This document shows positions 5,524-9,242 of a DNA stretch of 9,242 nucleotides, piece by piece. Position 1 is the stretch's first letter, and each line of letters starts with the position of its first letter. Source of the DNA: Microcoleaceae cyanobacterium UBA9251 (GTDB lineage Bacteria > Cyanobacteriota > Cyanobacteriia > Cyanobacteriales > Microcoleaceae); NCBI GenBank assembly GCA_003542015.1, contig DPLL01000102.1, positions 1 to 9,242 on the forward strand. The letters are read 5' to 3'. A program made the translations under genes and the position numbers. The notes beneath the pieces were generated by a model that saw only the letters and a list, made by a program, of their open reading frames with translations, searched no databases and was not told the origin of the DNA.

Positions 5524-8500
5524 ATGACCAGCAGCTACGGTGCCGACCAAATTCAAGTTCTCGAAGGTCTCGAGGCAGTCCGCAAACGACCGGGGATGTA
5601 CATCGGTACCACCGGCCCGCGAGGACTCCACCATCTAGTTTACGAGGTTGTTGACAACTCGATCGATGAGGCGCTGGCTGGCCACTGCACCCACATCGAG
5701 GTTGACTTCAACGCCGACGGTTCCGTTACCGTGACAGACGACGGACGGGGTATTCCGACCGGCATCGTTTCCAAGACTGGCAAATCGGGAGTAGAAACAG
5801 TAATGACTGTACTCCACGCCGGAGGTAAATTTGGCGGTGGCGGCTATAAAGTTTCTGGAGGATTGCACGGTGTAGGTATTTCTGTTGTTAACGCCCTTTC
5901 CGAGTGGGTAGAAGTGACAGTTTGGCTCGACCAAAAAGAATATTTACAGCGCTACGAAAGAGGCACTCCAGTTACTGAACTTAATGCAAAACCCAGCAAA
6001 GGAAATCGCACCGGCACTTCAGTTCGTTTTCTGCCAGATACTCAAATATTTAGCACTGGCATTGAATTTGATTACGCTACGGTTGCCGGACGTTTGCGAG
6101 AATTGGGTTACTTGAATGCGGGCGTTAGAATTACGTTTAGCGACAAGCGCTTGGAATTGCTAAAAAGTAGCGAACCGCGCGTCGAAACTTACTGTTACGA
6201 GGGCGGAATCAAGGAATACATCGCCTACATGAACCGTGATAAGCAACCCCTACACGAAGAAGTGATTTACGTGCAAGGGGAACGCAACAATGTGCAAATA
6301 GAAGTGGCTTTGCAGTGGTGCGTTGATGCTTTTAGCGACAATGTTCTCGGTTTTGCTAACAATATTCGGACCATCGACGGTGGCACACACTTAGAAGGTT
6401 TGAAAGCCGTTTTGACGCGGACGATGAACTCCATCGCCCGCAAGCGCAACAAAATCAAAGAAAACGAATCTAACCTCGCCGGCGAAAACGTTCGGGAAGG
6501 TTTGACCGCCGTTATTTCTGTGAAAGTCCCCGACCCGGAATTTGAAGGGCAAACTAAAACTAAACTGGGAAATACTGAAGTTCGAGGAATAGTAGATTCC
6601 TTGGTTGGCGAAGTATTGACAGAATATTTGGAGTTTCGCCCCCAGGTAGCTGACGCTATTTTGGAAAAGGCAATTCAAGCTTTTAAGGCTGCTGAAGCTG
6701 CCCGTCGTGCCCGCGATTTAGTCCGCCGCAAATCAGTCTTAGAATCGTCTCCATTGCCCGGAAAACTGGCAGATTGCAGCTCCAGAGACCCTTCTAAATC
6801 AGAGATATACCTGGTCGAAGGGGACTCAGCCGGGGGCTGTTGGATAAGTAATACTTATATATCGCTAGCTGATGGTTCAGTAAAAACTATCAAAGAGATA
6901 GTTGACGAACAAGCAGAAGGCAAAGAACACTTTTGCTACACCGTCAGAGAGAGTGGAAACATCGGCATAGAGCGGATTACTAACGCTCGGATGACCAAGG
7001 CCAATGCTGAAGTTATTAAGTTGACATTGGACAACGGAGAAATTCTGATTTGTACTCCTGACCATCCATTTATGTTGCGGGATGGTAGCTACAGACCAGC
7101 AGCAATGCTGACACCTGAAGATTCATTAATGCCTCTCAACCGCAAGTTGTCTAAAAAAACTCCACAGGGGCAGGGACTTAACGGTTACGAAATGGTTTGG
7201 AATCCCAGTAATGATAAGTGGATTTACACTCATCTTTTAGCGGATTTCTACAACCTAAAACACGGTGTCTATCAAGCATCAGACGGGAATCATCGCCATC
7301 ATGTTGATTTCAAGAAACTCAACAACAATCCGACAAATATTCAGCGACTACCCGCTGCGGCACACTTGGCTTTACACCGGGCGAACCTTGATCAAACATT
7401 GCACCGCCCGGATGTAATTGAAAAGAGCCGTCAAGCTCACATGGCTGAAGATTATCGGGCGATGATGAGCCAGCGGATGCAGCAGCCTGAAACACGCCAA
7501 ATTCTCTCGGAACAAGCGAAAGCTCAGTGGGAAGATCAAGACTATAAGGCTTACATGACGAGCAAGTGGCGCGATTTTTATGAGACTGATGAAACTTATC
7601 GCCAGAAAAATAAGGAACTGTTGAATAAAGCGCAGCAGGAATATTGGAGTAGTGAAGAAAATCGTTTAGCTCAGTCGGAACGGGTGAGCAATCATTTTGC
7701 TAACAATCCTGAAGCGCGGGAAACTCATTCGCAACTTGCTAAAGAACAATGGCAAGATGAGGAGTTGCTGGATTGGCGACGCGAAAAAACTAAGGAACAG
7801 TGGACGCCGGAGTTTCGCGAAAAACGCAAAGCAGCTTTGAACGAAACTTATTACCGCAAAACTCTCGAAGCTTTGAAGAAGATTCATCTTCATGCGGGGT
7901 GGATGGATTTGGATCTTTACAACGATTATCGTCGTCGCGAAAAAGATAAGTCTTTGTTGAAGTTTGAAACTTTTTGCGATCGCTACTTTGATGGTGATGC
8001 AGTATATGCTCGTGAAGCGATTCGTAACTACAATCACCGCGTTGTCAAGATCGAACCTGTAGAGGAGCGCTACGATGTTTATGACATCGAAGTTCCTAAC
8101 AGCCATAACTTTGCATTAGGTGCTGGGATTTTTGTTCACAACAGTGCTAAACAAGGGCGCGATCGCCAATTCCAAGCCATCCTACCCCTGCGCGGTAAAA
8201 TCCTCAACATTGAGAAAACCGACGATGCCAAAATCTACAAAAATAACGAAATTCAATCGTTAATTACAGCGCTGGGTTTGGGCATTAAAGGCGAAGAATT
8301 TGATCCGAGTCAATTGCGGTATCACTATATCGTGATTATGACTGACGCCGATGTAGATGGTGCCCACATCCGCACGCTGTTGCTCACTTTCTTCTATCGC
8401 TATCAGCGAGCACTTGTAGAACAAGGTTACATCTACATTGCTTGTCCTCCTCTCTATAAAGTGGAACGGGGACGGAATCATTACTACTGTTACAGCGATC

Positions 8501-8769
8501 GCGAAATGAACAATTTGATTCGCAATGAATTCCCGGCGAATGCGAACTACACCATCCAGCGGTTCAAAGGTTTGGGCGAAATGATGCCGACACAGTTGTG
8601 GGATACCACGATGAACCCGGAAACTCGGACGCTGAAACGGGTGGAAATTGACGACGCTGCGGAGGCCGATCGCATCTTTACCATCTTAATGGGCGATCGT
8701 GTTGCACCCCGGCGCGAATTCATCGAAACCTATGGCCCCAGACTCAATATGCTTGACTTAGACATCTAA
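5524..8769 (+). CDS. gyrB: DNA gyrase subunit B, interrupted by an intein
   Basis: ATPase and TOPRIM subunit of DNA gyrase, which introduces negative supercoils as an A2B2 complex with GyrA. The ORF encodes 1081 residues. Removing residues 439-873 (the intein) leaves 646, normal for cyanobacterial GyrB. The N-extein (1-438) holds the GHKL ATPase: E41 general base and N45 in VYEVVDNSIDEA, DDGRGIP at 72-78, and the glycine-rich lid GGKFGGGGYKVSGGLHGVG near 101-119. The transducer domain follows. The TOPRIM motif EGDSAGG (432-438, catalytic E432) ends exactly at the insertion point. The C-extein (874-1081) resumes SAKQGRDRQF and carries the metal-binding DADVDG (D941, D943, D945) and the C-terminal RFKGLGEMMPTQLWDTTMNP block. 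The intein separates E432 from the three aspartates, so no active gyrase can form without splicing. The gene stands alone between divergent miaA and the downstream heme oxygenase gene. The identification is certain. Confidence 0.99.
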   Translation: MTSSYGADQIQVLEGLEAVRKRPGMYIGTTGPRGLHHLVYEVVDNSIDEALAGHCTHIEVDFNADGSVTVTDDGRGIPTGIVSKTGKSGVETVMTVLHAGGKFGGGGYKVSGGLHGVGISVVNALSEWVEVTVWLDQKEYLQRYERGTPVTELNAKPSKGNRTGTSVRFLPDTQIFSTGIEFDYATVAGRLRELGYLNAGVRITFSDKRLELLKSSEPRVETYCYEGGIKEYIAYMNRDKQPLHEEVIYVQGERNNVQIEVALQWCVDAFSDNVLGFANNIRTIDGGTHLEGLKAVLTRTMNSIARKRNKIKENESNLAGENVREGLTAVISVKVPDPEFEGQTKTKLGNTEVRGIVDSLVGEVLTEYLEFRPQVADAILEKAIQAFKAAEAARRARDLVRRKSVLESSPLPGKLADCSSRDPSKSEIYLVEGDSAGGCWISNTYISLADGSVKTIKEIVDEQAEGKEHFCYTVRESGNIGIERITNARMTKANAEVIKLTLDNGEILICTPDHPFMLRDGSYRPAAMLTPEDSLMPLNRKLSKKTPQGQGLNGYEMVWNPSNDKWIYTHLLADFYNLKHGVYQASDGNHRHHVDFKKLNNNPTNIQRLPAAAHLALHRANLDQTLHRPDVIEKSRQAHMAEDYRAMMSQRMQQPETRQILSEQAKAQWEDQDYKAYMTSKWRDFYETDETYRQKNKELLNKAQQEYWSSEENRLAQSERVSNHFANNPEARETHSQLAKEQWQDEELLDWRREKTKEQWTPEFREKRKAALNETYYRKTLEALKKIHLHAGWMDLDLYNDYRRREKDKSLLKFETFCDRYFDGDAVYAREAIRNYNHRVVKIEPVEERYDVYDIEVPNSHNFALGAGIFVHNSAKQGRDRQFQAILPLRGKILNIEKTDDAKIYKNNEIQSLITALGLGIKGEEFDPSQLRYHYIVIMTDADVDGAHIRTLLLTFFYRYQRALVEQGYIYIACPPLYKVERGRNHYYCYSDREMNNLIRNEFPANANYTIQRFKGLGEMMPTQLWDTTMNPETRTLKRVEIDDAAEADRIFTILMGDRVAPRREFIETYGPRLNMLDLDI
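7288..7374 (+). other. HNH endonuclease core inside the GyrB intein
   Basis: GyrB residues 589-617 read NHRHHVDFKKLNNNPTNIQR and continue to LPAAAHLALH, ending at about H618. The HH pair (592-593), the N-N-N-P-x-N segment (600-605) and the following H614/H618 match the HNH fold seen in homing endonucleases of inteins and group I introns. It would cut intein-less gyrB alleles at the conserved TOPRIM codons to promote homing. No key residue is obviously lost, so the domain looks intact rather than decayed. Confidence 0.8.
7411..7865 (+). repeat. Degenerate 17-21 residue repeats (NUMOD3-like) after the HNH core
   Basis: GyrB residues about 630-780 are a run of short helical units with a shared pattern: Ser or Lys near the start, then about QW/YW, then an acidic residue, E and R. 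Examples are SEQAKAQWEDQDYKAYM, KELLNKAQQEYWSSEENR, SQLAKEQWQDEELLDWR and REKTKEQWTPEFREKR. I count seven or eight units. Similar units in HNH/GIY-YIG homing endonucleases (NUMOD3-type) contact DNA in series and lengthen the recognition site. The repeat is at protein level; I did not see matching DNA repeats. Confidence 0.6.
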
Positions 8770-8783
8770 GTTAGTCAGAAGTT

Positions 8784-8804
8784 AGTAGTCAGTAGTCAGT
8801 AGTC
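8784..8804 (+). repeat. Three tandem AGTAGTC heptamers
   Basis: Perfect copies of AGTAGTC at 8784-8790, 8791-8797 and 8798-8804, starting 15 bases after the gyrB stop. Heptamer arrays of this kind are the short tandemly repeated repetitive (STRR) sequences known from filamentous cyanobacteria. Confidence 0.9.
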
Positions 8805-8840
8805 ATTAGCTAACAACTAATGACTGAGGACTACTGACTA
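8786..8840 (+). terminator. Long hairpin after gyrB, possible terminator without U-tract
   Basis: Left arm 8786-8809 pairs with right arm 8817-8840: 12 base pairs, a three-base mismatch (8798-8800 against 8826-8828), nine more base pairs, and a seven-base loop 8810-8816. The left arm contains the AGTAGTC heptamers; the right arm is their diverged complement. Position just after gyrB suits transcript ending or protection from 3' decay. The right arm is followed by AACTGTTTG rather than a U-run, so intrinsic termination is doubtful; the structure itself is clear. Confidence 0.45.
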
Positions 8841-9007
8841 AACTGTTTGTGCCTTCTACCTTCGGATGCCTTCTGCCGAGTCGAGGTTTTGTTATAAAAA
8901 TTAATACAATCTCTCATCAAATCAGTCTAATGTAATAACTTAGGTATTTTTTAGATTGTTGGCGCATCCATCAACTACCACGAAAATAGAAGGTTGGAAA
9001 ATATAGC
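8841..9007 (+). promoter_or_regulatory. Upstream region of the heme oxygenase gene
   Basis: Non-coding stretch between the gyrB hairpin and ho1. It has GCCTTCT twice (8851-8857 and 8868-8874), a weak inverted pair (ACCTTCGG at 8858-8865 against CCGA/AGGT at 8876-8887, followed by TTTG), then a strongly AT-rich part. TACAAT at 8905-8910 could be a -10 box but has no matching -35. The only purine-rich stretch before the start is AGAAGG (8988-8993), 14 bases from the ATG. The ho1 promoter is expected here but I cannot place it. Confidence 0.35.
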
Positions 9008-9242
9008 ATGAGCATCAACTTAGCGACCAAATTGCGTGAGGGAACGAAAAAATCTCACACAATGGCAGAAAATGTCGGTTTTATCAAGTGCTTTTTAAAA
9101 GGCGTTGTAGAAAAGACATCTTACCGGAAATTAGTAGCAAACCTCTACTTTGTCTACTCGGCAATCGAAGAGGAAATGGAACGCCAAAAACAGCATCCAG
9201 TTGTTTCAAAAATTTACTTTTCCCAGTTGAATCGGAAGCAAA
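9008..9242 (+). CDS. ho1: Heme oxygenase HO-1, 3' end outside the window
   Basis: Ferredoxin-dependent heme oxygenase, which opens heme to biliverdin IX-alpha with release of iron and CO. This is the first committed step to phycocyanobilin for phycobilisomes and phytochromes. The 78 codons present read MSINLATKLREGTKKSHTMA and on through ENVGFIKCFLKGVVEKTSYRK, VYSAIEEEMERQKQHPVVSK and IYFSQLNRKQ, matching the N-terminus of cyanobacterial HO-1 almost throughout. His17 in KKSHTMAENV is the proximal heme ligand. The start is fixed by this conserved N-terminus. The full protein is usually near 240 residues, so about two thirds lies beyond the window. It is on the same strand as gyrB, 238 bases away, with a hairpin between, so probably a separate transcript. 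The identification is firm; the symbol is the common cyanobacterial one (also pbsA). Confidence 0.95.
   Translation, partial: MSINLATKLREGTKKSHTMAENVGFIKCFLKGVVEKTSYRKLVANLYFVYSAIEEEMERQKQHPVVSKIYFSQLNRKQ

Larger units (their letters stand above)
6838..8142 (+). mobile_element. GyrB intein with HNH homing endonuclease domain
   Basis: Self-splicing protein insert of 435 residues (GyrB residues 439-873), in frame. It begins with Cys439 after EGDSAGG and ends with VHN (His872, Asn873) before extein Ser874, the standard class 1 boundaries. Splicing block A is CWISNTYISLADGS, block B has the T-x-x-H motif CTPDHPFML (T511, H514), block F is YDVYDIEVPNSHNF (850-863) and block G is AGIFVHN. Both ends resemble the Synechocystis GyrB intein as I remember it, with the same insertion point, so it is probably an allele of that site. 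The middle carries an HNH-type endonuclease core and a long helical repeat region. All splicing residues I can check are present, so splicing is expected; cleavage activity of the endonuclease is inferred. Confidence 0.95.

Noticed and set aside
7666..8106. 146-codon minus-strand ORF inside the intein, and a similar 134-codon minus-strand ORF in the helicase (2810-3214)
   Set aside because: Both are shadows of strongly supported plus-strand coding; their translations show no family features and no ribosome binding site.
8784..8804. CRISPR-like array
   Set aside because: The units are only seven bases with no spacers; it is a simple tandem heptamer.
8858..8890. Intrinsic terminator formed by ACCTTCGG and CCGA/AGGT before TTTG
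   Set aside because: The stem needs a four-base bulge and is only eight base pairs, and the T-run is four bases; too weak to call.
8905..8910. TACAAT as the ho1 -10 box
   Set aside because: No acceptable -35 at 15-18 bases upstream and the surrounding DNA is AT-rich, so the match could be chance.

Overview
The window looks like a chromosome segment of a cyanobacterium, probably a filamentous Oscillatoria/Microcoleus-type organism (the genus level is a guess). Four things point this way. There are eight copies of the cyanobacterial octamer HIP1 (GCGATCGC, at 377, 2314, 4290, 4833, 5124, 7976, 8159 and 8495), about one per 1.15 kb. The last gene is a cyanobacterial-type heme oxygenase of the bilin pathway. 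GyrB carries an intein closely resembling the one I recall from Synechocystis GyrB. Short heptamer tandem repeats lie between genes.

Layout, left to right. (1) 1-516 (+): the 3' part of a Uma2-family (DUF820) PD-(D/E)XK nuclease-like gene, cut by the window edge. (2) 569-4112 (+): a small accessory, probably defence-related cassette. It holds an unrecognised 241-codon ORF, the C-terminal part of a BrxD-like (DUF2791/BREX-type) ATPase that lacks its Walker A half, and an apparently intact Lhr-like DEAD/DEAH helicase resembling BrxHI. The ATPase and helicase genes overlap by ATGA. The first two ORFs run into each other out of frame around 1228-1240; the best reading is an internal deletion that removed the end of one gene and the start of the next. 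(3) 4113-4302: a convergent intergenic region with a dispersed-repeat-like element between imperfect inverted arms. (4) 4303-5208 (-): miaA, the tRNA A37 dimethylallyltransferase. (5) 5209-5523: the divergent miaA/gyrB spacer, with a possible extended -10 promoter for gyrB and two short direct repeats. (6) 5524-8769 (+): gyrB, one 1081-codon ORF made of a 646-residue gyrase B subunit interrupted by a 435-residue intein with an HNH endonuclease domain. (7) 8770-9007: a spacer with three AGTAGTC heptamers inside a long hairpin. (8) 9008 to the window end (+): the first 78 codons of heme oxygenase HO-1.

The housekeeping genes (miaA, gyrB, ho1) look ordinary apart from the intein. The two points of interest are the damaged BrxD/BrxHI-like cassette, with an unrecognised partner gene and no BREX core genes in view, and the intein, which splits the gyrase TOPRIM active site and carries a long series of DNA-binding-like repeats after its HNH core. 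No tRNA, rRNA, CRISPR array or complete insertion sequence was seen.
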